Shown: one piece after another, positions 40,498 to 48,358 of the stretch | How positions within the stretch are numbered: position 1 is the stretch's first letter | How the letters are laid out: the number at the start of each line of letters is the position of its first letter | Assembly (NCBI RefSeq): GCF_027270735.1 | Contig: NZ_JAPWIJ010000002.1 | Location: 620,001-684,000 of the forward strand | Reading direction: 5' to 3' | DNA: 64,000 nt | Source of the DNA: Rhodococcus ruber | Lineage (GTDB): Bacteria > Actinomycetota > Actinomycetes > Mycobacteriales > Mycobacteriaceae | Translations under genes and position numbers: made by a program | The notes under the pieces: model-generated | What the model was told of the DNA's origin: nothing | Database searches by the model: none | Seen by the model: only the letters and a program-made list of their open reading frames with translations

Positions 40498-42030
40498 GTG
40501 CTGGCATCTTTCCGAGCGGTCTCGCTCACCCTGAAGAGTCGCTGGCCGCTCTATATGTTCTCGATGCTCATCGCCAATGTCTTCGGGGCCGTGCTCGTGT
40601 TCGCATTCGTGCGCTACGGCCTGCCCATCCCGGAATCGGAATCGATCGTCGCCGACCGCGTCCGCAACGTGTACATATTCGGTGCATATCTGGGTGTCGC
40701 CCTGGTGGTCAGCCTGATCTACGCGTACACGCTGCTGCGCTCGGTCATCAGGTGGCAACTCCGCGGTGGCCCGCCCACCCGCAAGGAACAGATGACGACG
40801 CTGCACGCGCCGTTGCGTCAGGCGATCGTGCACCTGATTCTGTGGATCATCGGCGGCATCATCTTCGTGCTGCTGACCATCGCAGAGATGCCGTCGCTCT
40901 CGATCGCGGTCATCGTCACCGTCGGAATGGCCGCGACGGTCACCTTCGGATTCACCTACATGCTCGGCGAGCGCATCCTGCGGCCGGTCGCGGCCATGGC
41001 TCTGAGCGAGGGCCGCTTCGATCGCACGATGACGCCCGGCGTCGGCACCCGTATGGCCATGACGTGGGGACTGGGCACGCTGATGCCCGTCATCGGCATC
41101 ATCCTGCTGTGCGCCACCCAGCTGACCACCGATCTGGTGTTCTCCCCCAACGCGCTGGCCGTCGCCATCATCCTGCTCAGCGTGCTGGCCATAGTGCAGG
41201 CCTTCGTGCTCTCGATGCTCACCGCGAGCCAGATCTCGGACCCGATCAGCCAGCTGCACAGCGCCATCGAACGTGTTCAGCGCGGCGAGACCGACGTCGA
41301 GGTCGACGTGTTCGACGGCAGCGAGATCGGGCGCCTGCAGGTCGGCTTCAACCGCATGATGGAGGAATCCGCCGAACGACGCGTCCTGCGAGAGCTGTTC
41401 GGCCAGCATGTCGGCGAGGACGTAGCACGTCGCGCACTGCAATTCGGTACCGAACTCGGCGGCGAAACACGATTCGTCGCGGTGCTGTTCGTGGACATGG
41501 TCGGCTCCACTGCCACCGCCTCCGAGCGCCCACCGAGCGAAGTCGTGGTGCTGCTCAACGAGTTCTTCCGCGTCGTCGTCGATGTCGTCGGACGTCATCA
41601 CGGCTTCGTCAACAAGTTCATGGGCGACGCGGCCCTCGCGATCTTCGGAGCCCCACTCGATCGTCCCGACGCGCCCACCGCCGCGCTCGCAGCCGCCCGT
41701 GAACTGCGATTCGCCCTCAACGAGATCACCGGTCTCGACATCGGCATCGGCGTCTCGGCGGGTCTTGCCGTCGCCGGCAACATCGGAGCCTCGGAACGCT
41801 TCGAGTACACGGTCATCGGAGACCCGGTCAACGAGGCCTCGCGACTCACCGAGCTGGCGAAACTGCGCCCCGGACGCGTCCTGGCGTCGACCTCGGCCCT
41901 GTACTTCGCCGACGACGAGGAACAGGAACAGTGGGAGTTGGGTGACCAGGTTCAGCTGCGTGGTCGACGACGGGCCACCCACCTGGCCTGGCCGATCGAG
42001 TATCCCGACGCCACACCCGGCGACGGTTAG
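40498..42030 (+). CDS. Membrane-bound class III adenylate cyclase
   Basis: Protein of 510 residues making cAMP from ATP. Six N-terminal spans (residues 15-245) are followed by a HAMP domain (SQISDPISQLHSAIERVQRGETDVEV) and a class III cyclase domain. Catalytic residues are visible: metal Asp in FVDMVGSTATASE, Lys-Phe-Met-Gly-Asp in NKFMGDAALAIFG, and Asp, Asn and Arg in YTVIGDPVNEASRLTE, so it should be active and ATP-specific. The plan matches six-span HAMP cyclases of mycobacteria such as Rv1318c-Rv1320c. It is expressed from a leaderless-type promoter shared with the divergent transporter operon. Confidence 0.93.
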   Translation: MLASFRAVSLTLKSRWPLYMFSMLIANVFGAVLVFAFVRYGLPIPESESIVADRVRNVYIFGAYLGVALVVSLIYAYTLLRSVIRWQLRGGPPTRKEQMTTLHAPLRQAIVHLILWIIGGIIFVLLTIAEMPSLSIAVIVTVGMAATVTFGFTYMLGERILRPVAAMALSEGRFDRTMTPGVGTRMAMTWGLGTLMPVIGIILLCATQLTTDLVFSPNALAVAIILLSVLAIVQAFVLSMLTASQISDPISQLHSAIERVQRGETDVEVDVFDGSEIGRLQVGFNRMMEESAERRVLRELFGQHVGEDVARRALQFGTELGGETRFVAVLFVDMVGSTATASERPPSEVVVLLNEFFRVVVDVVGRHHGFVNKFMGDAALAIFGAPLDRPDAPTAALAAARELRFALNEITGLDIGIGVSAGLAVAGNIGASERFEYTVIGDPVNEASRLTELAKLRPGRVLASTSALYFADDEEQEQWELGDQVQLRGRRRATHLAWPIEYPDATPGDG

Positions 42031-42033
42031 TCT
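42028..42033 (+). promoter_or_regulatory. Candidate -10 box built on the cyclase stop codon
   Basis: TAGTCT starts with the TAG stop of the cyclase and lies 6 nt before the GTG at 42040, fitting an internal leaderless promoter. Confidence 0.35.
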
Positions 42034-42039
42034 GACAAG

Positions 42040-43170
42040 GTGCCCGACCCCAGCTCCACCCGCGGACCCGCAATGCGGCGTCCGCGAAACCGACTCCGGT
42101 GGGTCAAGTGGATCGCCGGAATCGCCCTGGTGGCACTGCTGGTGGGCGAGGCGATCTACCTGTGGCCGCGGCTGCACGAATCCTGGACTGCCGTCCGCGA
42201 AATCCACTGGGGTTGGTTGGCGGCCTGCGTCCTGGCTCAAGCGGTGTCACTGAGCGCGTTCGGCCGAGTGCAGAAACAACTACTCGACGCCGGCGGCGTG
42301 AAAGTACGTCAGCGCAAGTCCGTTGCCGTCATCTACGGCAGTACCGCGATGGCGCTCACTCTCCCCGCCGGGCAGGTCTTCTCGACGGCGTTCACGTATC
42401 GCGAGACCCGTCGCTGGGGCGCGAGCCCGGTGGTGGCGTCGTGGCAGTTGGCCATCTCCGGAGTTATCGCCGCAGCGGGACTGGCCGTCCTCGGGGTGGC
42501 CGGAGGATTGGTCGTCGGTAGTTCGTTCAACACGTTCACCGTGGTGCTGCCGATCGCCGGAGTCATCGCAATCGTCGTCGCCGTCCGCTACATCTCGAAC
42601 CATCCTCAGTCGATCAAGACCGTCGCCCGCTGGGGACTGCGCCGCTACAACGCGTTCCGCAACCACGAGCTCGACGCCGGGGCCGAGGGCATCGACAAGA
42701 TCATCGGCCAGATTCAGTCCGTCCAGCTCGGTAAACGCGACGGAGCGCTGACGCTGTCGTGGTCGGCCGTACATCGACTCGGCGACGTGGCGTGCCTGGC
42801 ATTCGCGTGCTTCGCCGTCGGCGCGGATCCACGTCTGTCCGGTTTGCTCATCGCCTTCGCTGCGGGCAAGGCCGTCGGATCCGTTCCACTCGCGCCGGGC
42901 GGTCTGGTCGTCGTCGACGCGACCCTCATCGCGTTCTTGACCAGCGCCGCATCGATCACTGCGTCACAGGCGGTCGCGTCGGCGCTGGTCTATCGCGGGG
43001 TCAGTTTCATCCTTGTCGCCATCGTCGGGTGGATCGTGTTTCTGGTGCTCTTTCGTAAGCATCAGCACGCCGATCTCGAATTCGACATTGCGCTCGAACA
43101 GCAGGAGACCGCAGAGCTGGGTCGCACCGAGAACAGCCGGGACGCGAAGGGCGATCCGGAGCCGGCATAA
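42040..43170 (+). CDS. YbhN/LPG-synthase-like membrane protein (Rv0204c-type)
   Basis: Membrane protein of 376 residues with eight or so spans in the UPF0104/lysylphosphatidylglycerol-synthase transmembrane family (flippase-like domain). Typical blocks are VREIHWGWLAACVLAQAVSLSAFG, SVAVIYGSTAMALTLPAGQVFSTAFTYRETRRWG and the late KAVGSVPLAPGGLVVVDATLIAFL motif. There is no catalytic aminoacyl domain, so a lipid flippase or scaffold role is the best guess. It follows the cyclase by 9 nt and may be cotranscribed or use the TAGTCT box. The charged C-terminal tail is cytoplasmic. Position matches Rv0204c. Confidence 0.8.
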   Translation: MPDPSSTRGPAMRRPRNRLRWVKWIAGIALVALLVGEAIYLWPRLHESWTAVREIHWGWLAACVLAQAVSLSAFGRVQKQLLDAGGVKVRQRKSVAVIYGSTAMALTLPAGQVFSTAFTYRETRRWGASPVVASWQLAISGVIAAAGLAVLGVAGGLVVGSSFNTFTVVLPIAGVIAIVVAVRYISNHPQSIKTVARWGLRRYNAFRNHELDAGAEGIDKIIGQIQSVQLGKRDGALTLSWSAVHRLGDVACLAFACFAVGADPRLSGLLIAFAAGKAVGSVPLAPGGLVVVDATLIAFLTSAASITASQAVASALVYRGVSFILVAIVGWIVFLVLFRKHQHADLEFDIALEQQETAELGRTENSRDAKGDPEPA

Positions 43171-43220
43171 ACGCAGACGTTCAGTGGCGTTCGTCACTTT
43201 CTGTTCATGCGGAATATATA

Positions 43221-43263
43221 CGGACCCTGGTCCGCTTGTGTACTATGAGCATTGAAACTTCAA
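43221..43263 (+). promoter_or_regulatory. Candidate yceI promoter with two palindromes
   Basis: CGGACC-CT-GGTCCG (43221-43234) sits just upstream of an extended -10, TGTGTACTAT (TACTAT at 43241-43246). A second palindrome TTGAA-AC-TTCAA (43252-43263) covers the likely transcription start. The layout suggests repression by one or two dimeric regulators. Confidence 0.5.
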
Positions 43264-43279
43264 CCCACTAGGAGTCACC

Positions 43280-43831
43280 ATGACCACCGCCATCGCACTT
43301 CCCGAGCTCACCGCAGGCACCTGGGCCATCGACGCAACCCACTCCACCGTCGGATTCACCGTCCGCCACCTGGTGGTCAGCAAGGTCCGCGGCCGTTTCC
43401 AGGCCTTCACCGGAACCATCACCGTCGACGCCGACGGCACCCCGTCCGTCGACGCCGAGATCGACGTCACCTCGATCACGACCGACAACGCCCAGCGCGA
43501 CGGCCACCTCAAGACCGCCGACTTCTTCGAGGTCGAGAAGTTCCCCACCGCAACGTTCAAGTCCACCTCGGTCAAGGCCGACGGCGGAGACTTCATCGTC
43601 ACCGGTGACTTCACCCTTCACGGCGTCACCAACTCCATCGATCTCAAGCTCGAGTTCAACGGCGTCAACGCCGGCATGGGCAACGGACCGGTCGCCGGCT
43701 TCGAGGCGAGCACCGTCATCAACCGCAAGGACTTCGGCATCAGCATCGACATGCCCCTCGAGGGCGGCGGCGCAGTCGTCGGCGACAAGATCACACTGAA
43801 CCTGGAAATCGAAGCCGGACTGCAGGCGTAA
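43280..43831 (+). CDS. YceI family lipid-binding protein
   Basis: Protein of 183 residues with the YceI lipocalin-like beta-barrel that binds isoprenoid or fatty acyl lipids. Family blocks are TWAIDATHSTVGFTVRHLVVSKVRGRF, AEIDVTSITTDNAQRDGHLKTADFFEVEKFP and FTLHGVTNSIDLKLEF. No signal peptide is present, so this copy is cytoplasmic, as is common in actinobacteria. AGGAG lies 5 nt before the ATG. It is a single gene with a putatively operator-bearing promoter; the following hairpin at 43969-44006 likely ends its transcript. Confidence 0.92.
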   Translation: MTTAIALPELTAGTWAIDATHSTVGFTVRHLVVSKVRGRFQAFTGTITVDADGTPSVDAEIDVTSITTDNAQRDGHLKTADFFEVEKFPTATFKSTSVKADGGDFIVTGDFTLHGVTNSIDLKLEFNGVNAGMGNGPVAGFEASTVINRKDFGISIDMPLEGGGAVVGDKITLNLEIEAGLQA

Positions 43832-43846
43832 TTCGTCAGCTTCCTG

Positions 43847-43901
43847 CCCTCCCCCCTTCCGGATCCCCCCTCCCCCCTCCGGATCCCCCCTCCCCCCCTC
43901 C
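43847..43901. repeat. C-rich tandem repeat, G-quadruplex-prone on the minus strand
   Basis: Two adjacent units of 20 and 21 bp (GGATC6TC6TCC-like) follow a partial unit, giving five tracts of six or seven C within 52 bp. The complementary strand has G6AG6-type runs that can form quadruplexes. It is in the gap after yceI, directly before the 51-bp repeat. Confidence 0.8.
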
Positions 43902-43952
43902 GGATCAATGCGGCTTTGTTGCAGTCCAAGCGACTGAAACCCACATTGATCC
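43902..43952. repeat. 51-bp palindromic intergenic repeat, copy 2
   Basis: Same length and ends (GGATCAATG / CATTGATCC) as 6327-6377, with five differences. It lies between yceI and the DUF3054 gene. Confidence 0.8.
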
Positions 43953-43968
43953 ACGCCGGGTGGACCAC

Positions 43969-44006
43969 CGAACGGCCCGTATCGCATTCGCGGTACGGGC
44001 CGTTCG
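43969..44006 (+). terminator. Hairpin before the DUF3054 gene
   Basis: CGAACGGCCCGTA pairs perfectly with TACGGGCCGTTCG (13 bp, 12-nt loop). No T run. It probably ends the yceI transcript and leaves the leaderless DUF3054 promoter 11 bp downstream. Confidence 0.6.
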
Positions 44007-44017
44007 CTGCAGGTGTC

Positions 44018-44023
44018 TACAGT
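44018..44023 (+). promoter_or_regulatory. Candidate leaderless -10 box of the DUF3054 gene
   Basis: TACAGT lies 7 nt before the GTG at 44031, immediately after a strong hairpin, and there is no Shine-Dalgarno. Confidence 0.55.
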
Positions 44024-44030
44024 GGGGCGC

Positions 44031-44405
44031 GTGAAGTTTCGATCCCCCGCAGTTGCTGCCGTCCTCGACCTGCTGATGGTCCTGCTGTTCGCCGCGATCG
44101 GCCGTCGCAGCCATGCCGAGACCACCGCGCTGTCCGGCCTCTTCCACACCGCCTGGCCGTTCGTCGTCGGTGCGGCCATCGGCTGGATCGTCACATTCGC
44201 GCTGTACCGCAACAAGTTCGACGCGTTCCTCATCGTCCCGACGGGCATCGTCGTGTGGGTGATGACGGTCGCGGTGGGCATGGTGCTGCGGGCACTGACC
44301 GGGCAAGGGACAGCTGGGTCCTTCATCATCGTGGCAACTCTGTCCACGGCAGTTCTGTTGCTGGGTTGGCGAGCGCTCGCCAAATTCATCCCCTCGGTTC
44401 GGTGA
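44031..44405 (+). CDS. DUF3054 small membrane protein
   Basis: Protein of 124 residues with four predicted spans (AAVLDLLMVLLFAAIG, TAWPFVVGAAIGWIVTFALY, FLIVPTGIVVWVMTVAVGMVLR, FIIVATLSTAVLLLGWR). The first span with D-L-L...FAAIGRRSH and the T-x3-G-x10-R pattern in the third fit DUF3054, a family of unknown function. GTG 44031 is chosen because of the leaderless promoter. It lies alone between yceI and nhaA, 134 bp from the latter. No catalytic residues are suggested. Confidence 0.75.
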   Translation: MKFRSPAVAAVLDLLMVLLFAAIGRRSHAETTALSGLFHTAWPFVVGAAIGWIVTFALYRNKFDAFLIVPTGIVVWVMTVAVGMVLRALTGQGTAGSFIIVATLSTAVLLLGWRALAKFIPSVR

Positions 44406-44539
44406 CAGGGGCCTCGACGCGATAGGATCATCCACGGTGCGCCGGGAAGTCTGGTCGGCAACTGTTCTGTGCTGCGCACATGCCCTTCCACTCGACGGGT
44501 TCGCACGGCACGACGTTGCTATCGAAAGGCCCTGTCACT

Positions 44540-45868
44540 GTGTCTGATTCACCAAGTCCGACTGGTTCATCCACACCGAAAGCACGATTGCCGCTGTTCT
44601 CCCGCGGTTCGTGGTCCGAGGCCGACCGCGTCGCGCAGATTCTCCGCAAGGAGACCGTCGGTGGCGCATTGCTCCTCGTCGCCACTCTTGTCGCGTTGAT
44701 CTGGGCCAACTCACCCTGGTCCGCGGCATACGACTCGCTGATGAGCACCCGCGTCGGGCCCTCGGCACTGCATCTCGATCTGACGCTCTCGACATGGGCC
44801 GCCGACGGGCTGCTGGCCATCTTCTTCTTCGTCGTCGGACTCGAACTCAAACGCGAGTTCGTTGCCGGTGATCTGCGCGATCCGGCACGTGCCGCATTGC
44901 CGGTGGCCGCCGCCGTCGGCGGAATGGTAGTTCCCGCAGTCATTTTCGTGCTGTTCAATCTCGGCACCGGGGACGGCGCACTGCTCGGCTGGGCCATACC
45001 CACAGCAACCGACATCGCGTTCGCCGTCGCCGTTCTCGCTGTGATCAGCACGCATCTTCCGACTGCCTTGCGGACCTTTCTGCTGACTCTGGCTGTGGTC
45101 GACGACCTCCTGGCCGTCAGTGTCATCGCAATCTTCTACACCGACGACATCAACTTCATCGCGCTCGGACTGACGCTCGTTCCGCTGGCGCTGTTCGCCG
45201 TCGCCGTGCAGATGCGTATTCGCTCGTGGTGGGTTCTCATTCCGCTGGCCGTGGTGACGTGGGTGCTCATGCACGAGTCCGGCGTCCACGCCACCGTCGC
45301 GGGCGTTCTGCTCGGGTTCGCGGTCCCGGTGATCCGGAGCAAGGCCAACGGCGGCCCCGATGCTGGCCCCGGACTCGCCGAACACTTCGAACACAAGATT
45401 CGGCCCATCTCCGCGGGAATCGCGGTGCCACTCTTCGCCTTCTGTGCGGCCGGCGTGACCGTAGGAGGCTTCTCCGGTCTACGCAGTGCCCTCACCGATC
45501 CGATCGCCATCGGCATCATCGCCGGCCTCGTCATCGGTAAGGCCATCGGCATCTTCGGCACCACCTATCTGGTCTCGCGCTTCACCCGAGCGACGCTGGA
45601 CGCCGGTCTGAAATGGCTCGACGTGTTCGGTGTCGCAATGCTCGCGGGTATCGGATTCACCGTGTCGCTGCTGATCGGCGACCTCGCTTTCGGCGAAGGA
45701 ACTGAGCGCGACGACCACGTCAAGGTCGGCGTGCTCACCGGGTCGATCATTGCTGCCACCATCGCCTCGATCATTCTGCGAACCCGCAACAAGGCGTACC
45801 GGGACTTCTACATCGAAGAGACCCGCGACGACGACCACGACGGCATCCCGGACGTGTACCAGAAATAG
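44540..45868 (+). CDS. nhaA: Na+/H+ antiporter NhaA
   Basis: Antiporter of about 442 residues that exchanges cytoplasmic Na+ for external H+ under alkaline or salt stress. The family core is complete: [72 protein letters not shown] (first Asp), and the essential double Asp in [19 protein letters not shown]-terminal acidic tail ends in [15 protein letters not shown] 44540 is chosen for plausible spacing from AAAGG; ATG 44480 would add 20 weakly supported residues. It is a single-gene unit by spacing. Confidence 0.93.
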   Translation: MSDSPSPTGSSTPKARLPLFSRGSWSEADRVAQILRKETVGGALLLVATLVALIWANSPWSAAYDSLMSTRVGPSALHLDLTLSTWAADGLLAIFFFVVGLELKREFVAGDLRDPARAALPVAAAVGGMVVPAVIFVLFNLGTGDGALLGWAIPTATDIAFAVAVLAVISTHLPTALRTFLLTLAVVDDLLAVSVIAIFYTDDINFIALGLTLVPLALFAVAVQMRIRSWWVLIPLAVVTWVLMHESGVHATVAGVLLGFAVPVIRSKANGGPDAGPGLAEHFEHKIRPISAGIAVPLFAFCAAGVTVGGFSGLRSALTDPIAIGIIAGLVIGKAIGIFGTTYLVSRFTRATLDAGLKWLDVFGVAMLAGIGFTVSLLIGDLAFGEGTERDDHVKVGVLTGSIIAATIASIILRTRNKAYRDFYIEETRDDDHDGIPDVYQK

Positions 45869-45915
45869 GAGTAGCGATCGTTGGAATCCGACCGCTCCGG
45901 TGACACGATGAGTCC

Positions 45916-47013
45916 GTGAGCGGAACCCTGCGCGAACTGTTGACCCGGCACACCGATGCCGGACTGATGCCGGGGGCGGTAGCGCTCCTGGGTGGCCCTG
46001 ATACGGAACCCGTCGCGGTCGGGTCATCGGCGGTCGGCGGTCCACCGATGACAGTCGACGCCATCGTCCGGATTCAGTCGATGACCAAGATCGTCACCAG
46101 CGTGGCCGCCCTGCGGCTCGTGGAGGCGGGCCGACTGACGCTCGACGACGACGTCGTGCCCTGGCTTCCCGAACTCGCCGGCCGCCCCGTACTCACCCGC
46201 CCCGACGCTGCGCTCGACGACACTGTTCCTCAGGGCAGACCGATCACGTTGCGGCACTTGCTCACCAACACCAGTGGGTACGGGATTCAGATGGGAGACA
46301 CCCCGCTGGCCCGGGCGATGAGGGACAACGACACGGAAGCCGGCCCCGCGCCGTCTCCGCTCGGCGCGGACGAGTGGTTGGCACGCATGGCGGATCTTCC
46401 TCTGGCTTTTCCGCCAGGTACCGGGTGGCGCTACCACCACGGCTTCGCGATTCTCGGCATCCTCGTCTCTCGCATCGTCGGCCGGTCTCTGCAGGATCAC
46501 CTCCGCGACGACCTGTTCAAGCCACTCGACATGCCCGACACCGGACTGTGGGTGCCGACCGACCGATGCCATCGCCTGACGGCGGCCTACCGGTTCGAGG
46601 ACGGGTCGTTGATCGAGACCGAACCGGCCGCAGGCGGGCCCTACGCGGGGCCGCCCCCTGTCGACGTGAGTCACGGCGAGTTGGTGTCGACGGTGACCGA
46701 TTTTCACCGCTTTCTTCGTGCGATCGCGACGCTGGTGTCGACCGAGCACTCGGAGCTGATGACACACGACCAGGTACCCGCGTCGATCAAGACCGACGAG
46801 AGTTTCTTCCCGGGCTTCTGGTCGGGCACAGGGTGGGGATTCGGCGTCTCGGTCGTCACCGAAGGAGATCACCTCGGTCGGTACGGCTGGTCCGGCGGGC
46901 AGGGCACCGACTTCTTCGTCGACCCGGACGGCACAATCGGCATCTTGCTGACGCAGACCGAGTTGTGCGAGGCCACCTTCGCGCTGCTGTCGGAGTTCCA
47001 GAAACTGCGCTGA
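45916..47013 (+). CDS. Serine hydrolase of the beta-lactamase/DD-peptidase family (class C-like)
   Basis: Protein of 365 residues in the PF00144 fold, without signal peptide, so cytoplasmic. The nucleophile motif is IQSMTKIVTSVAALRLVE (Ser-x2-Lys near residue 55). The second-motif position reads RYHH instead of Tyr-x-Asn, and the third reads GWSGGQG in place of His/Lys-Thr-Gly. The family includes esterases, which often diverge this way, so an esterase-type hydrolase is more likely than a beta-lactamase. GTG 45916 has CACGAT 6 nt upstream, a weak leaderless-type box. No linked genes suggest a substrate. Confidence 0.85.
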   Translation: MSGTLRELLTRHTDAGLMPGAVALLGGPDTEPVAVGSSAVGGPPMTVDAIVRIQSMTKIVTSVAALRLVEAGRLTLDDDVVPWLPELAGRPVLTRPDAALDDTVPQGRPITLRHLLTNTSGYGIQMGDTPLARAMRDNDTEAGPAPSPLGADEWLARMADLPLAFPPGTGWRYHHGFAILGILVSRIVGRSLQDHLRDDLFKPLDMPDTGLWVPTDRCHRLTAAYRFEDGSLIETEPAAGGPYAGPPPVDVSHGELVSTVTDFHRFLRAIATLVSTEHSELMTHDQVPASIKTDESFFPGFWSGTGWGFGVSVVTEGDHLGRYGWSGGQGTDFFVDPDGTIGILLTQTELCEATFALLSEFQKLR

Positions 47014-47043
47014 CAAGACCTACGCTGAGTCGATCGCAGCGCC

Positions 47044-47049
47044 TACAGT
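47044..47049 (+). promoter_or_regulatory. Candidate leaderless -10 box of a micro-ORF
   Basis: TACAGT stands 7 nt before GTG 47057, the start of an 8-codon reading frame that ends at the transporter start. Confidence 0.5.
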
Positions 47050-47056
47050 TGCCGCC

Positions 47057-47083
47057 GTGATCGAGAACCGGTTTCGGGCGTGA
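47057..47083 (+). CDS. Putative leaderless 8-codon micro-ORF coupled to the APC transporter
   Basis: GTG ATC GAG AAC CGG TTT CGG GCG TGA encodes MIENRFRA. The start lies 7 nt after TACAGT, and the TGA overlaps the transporter GTG at 47080 (GTGA). The transporter start has no Shine-Dalgarno, so ribosomes finishing the micro-ORF could re-start there. The peptide holds two Arg and one Asn but no run of one amino acid. This is inference from spacing; the micro-ORF may simply be chance. Confidence 0.4.
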   Translation: MIENRFRA

Positions 47084-48327
47084 CGCAGCCGCTGGCCCGT
47101 CGACTCCGCCTTGTCGATGCCATCGTCATCGGTGTCGGCTCGATGGTCGGGGCCGGAGTGTTCGCGTCGTTCGCCCCGGCGTCGGCCGTTGCAGGTGCAG
47201 GCCTGCTCATCGGTCTTGCCATCGCCGCGGTCGTGGCGTTCTGCAACGCCACCTCCTCCGCGCAGTTGGCCGCCCAGTACCCGACTTCGGGTGGCACGTA
47301 CATCTACGGTCGTGAACGACTCGGCGAGTGGCCGGGGTTCTTGGCCGGGTGGAGCTTCGTCATCGGCAAGACCTCGAGCTCGGCGGCCATGGCACTGGTG
47401 TTCGCGGCCTATGTCGCACCTGCCGGATACACCGAACTCGTTGCGATACTTGCCATTATCGCGTTGACAGCGGTGAACTACTTCGGCATCACCCGCACGG
47501 CCATGCTGACGAAGATCCTCGTCGCCGCGGTGCTGACCGTCCTCGTCGTGGGGGTGGTCCTGGGACTGGTTGGATCCTCCGGGCCGCCCGTCGATGGACT
47601 CGACTCGTTCACCGAGAAGGGGTGGTACGGCATTCTGCAATCGGCCGGTCTGCTGTTCTTCGCCTTCGCGGGCTACGCGCGCATCGCCACCCTCGGCGAG
47701 GAGGTCATCCGTCCCGAGCGCACCATCCCGCGCGCGATCGTTTCCGCCCTCGGTATCGCCCTGCTGGTCTACGCGGTGGTTGCACTGACGCTGTTGTCGG
47801 CCCTCGGCCCCGAACTCCTGGCCTCGTCGTCCGCGCCACTGGTCGATCTGGTCGTCGCTTCGGGACATTCATGGGCCTCGCCACTGATGCGGATCGGTGC
47901 CGGCCTGGCTGCGCTGGGAGCGTTGCTCGCGCTGATCGCAGGCATCGGCCGGACCTCGCTGGCGATGGCCCGCCACCACGACCTTCCTTCGTATCTGACC
48001 GCCGTCCATCCGCGCTATTCGGTTCCGCACCGGGCCGAGATCACGCTCGCCGTGATCGTCGTCGTGCTGGGCCTGGTGGTCGATCTGCGTGACGCCATCG
48101 GCTTCTCGTCGTTCGGGTTGCTGCTGTACTACCTGGTTGCGAACCTGAGCGCCTACACCCAGGACACCGAGAACCGGCGGTACCCGAAGGCTCTGCAGAT
48201 CGTCGGCAGTATCGGATGCATCGTCCTGATAGCCACGCTGCCTGCGACGTCCATTGCCGTCGGAACCGTGGTGGTCGTGCTCGGTGTCGCGTATCGGCTC
48301 GTCCGCGTTCGGCAACTGTTCACTTGA
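47080..48327 (+). CDS. APC-superfamily amino acid transporter
   Basis: Secondary transporter of 415 residues with 12 predicted spans. The first span has the APC glycine motif VIGVGSMVGAGVFASFAPAS, followed by ATSSAQLAAQYPTSGGTYIYGRERLG and the sixth-span AGLLFFAFAGYARIATLGEEVIRPERTIPRAI; these match amino acid/polyamine permeases. It should take up amino acids by proton symport; the substrate is not predictable. GTG 47080 overlaps the stop of a leaderless micro-ORF and lacks its own Shine-Dalgarno. Its stop codon lies within the -35 box proposed for arsR, 31 bp before that gene. Confidence 0.87.
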   Translation: MTQPLARRLRLVDAIVIGVGSMVGAGVFASFAPASAVAGAGLLIGLAIAAVVAFCNATSSAQLAAQYPTSGGTYIYGRERLGEWPGFLAGWSFVIGKTSSSAAMALVFAAYVAPAGYTELVAILAIIALTAVNYFGITRTAMLTKILVAAVLTVLVVGVVLGLVGSSGPPVDGLDSFTEKGWYGILQSAGLLFFAFAGYARIATLGEEVIRPERTIPRAIVSALGIALLVYAVVALTLLSALGPELLASSSAPLVDLVVASGHSWASPLMRIGAGLAALGALLALIAGIGRTSLAMARHHDLPSYLTAVHPRYSVPHRAEITLAVIVVVLGLVVDLRDAIGFSSFGLLLYYLVANLSAYTQDTENRRYPKALQIVGSIGCIVLIATLPATSIAVGTVVVVLGVAYRLVRVRQLFT

Positions 48328-48357
48328 CGCCTGATTCGGTATACGTCAATATAGACG
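48324..48357 (+). promoter_or_regulatory. arsR promoter and candidate ArsR operator
   Basis: TTGACG (48324-48329), 17 bp, CAATAT (48347-48352), then 6 nt to the ATG make a complete promoter for a leaderless arsR. CGTC-AATATA-GACG (48344-48357) is a palindrome covering the -10, the place expected for ArsR repression. Confidence 0.6.
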
Positions 48358-48358
48358 A

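Noticed and set aside
39952..42240. A 762-codon minus-strand open frame across the AI-2E end, the cyclase and the next gene
   Set aside because: It is antisense to well-recognised genes, has His/Asp/Arg-rich low-complexity composition and no domain; high-GC codon bias explains such shadows.
43847..43952. CRISPR-like or insertion-sequence origin of the repeats
   Set aside because: There are only two tandem units with no unique spacers, no cas genes and no transposase or flanking target duplication.
43268..44506. A 412-codon minus-strand frame through the intergenic repeats at 43.8-44.0 kb
   Set aside because: It translates the C-rich repeat and the 51-bp palindrome into Gly/Arg-rich sequence and opposes yceI and DUF3054.
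45916..47013. Calling the serine hydrolase a beta-lactamase resistance gene
   Set aside because: No signal peptide, and the second and third active-site motifs differ from class C enzymes; esterase-type hydrolases fit better.
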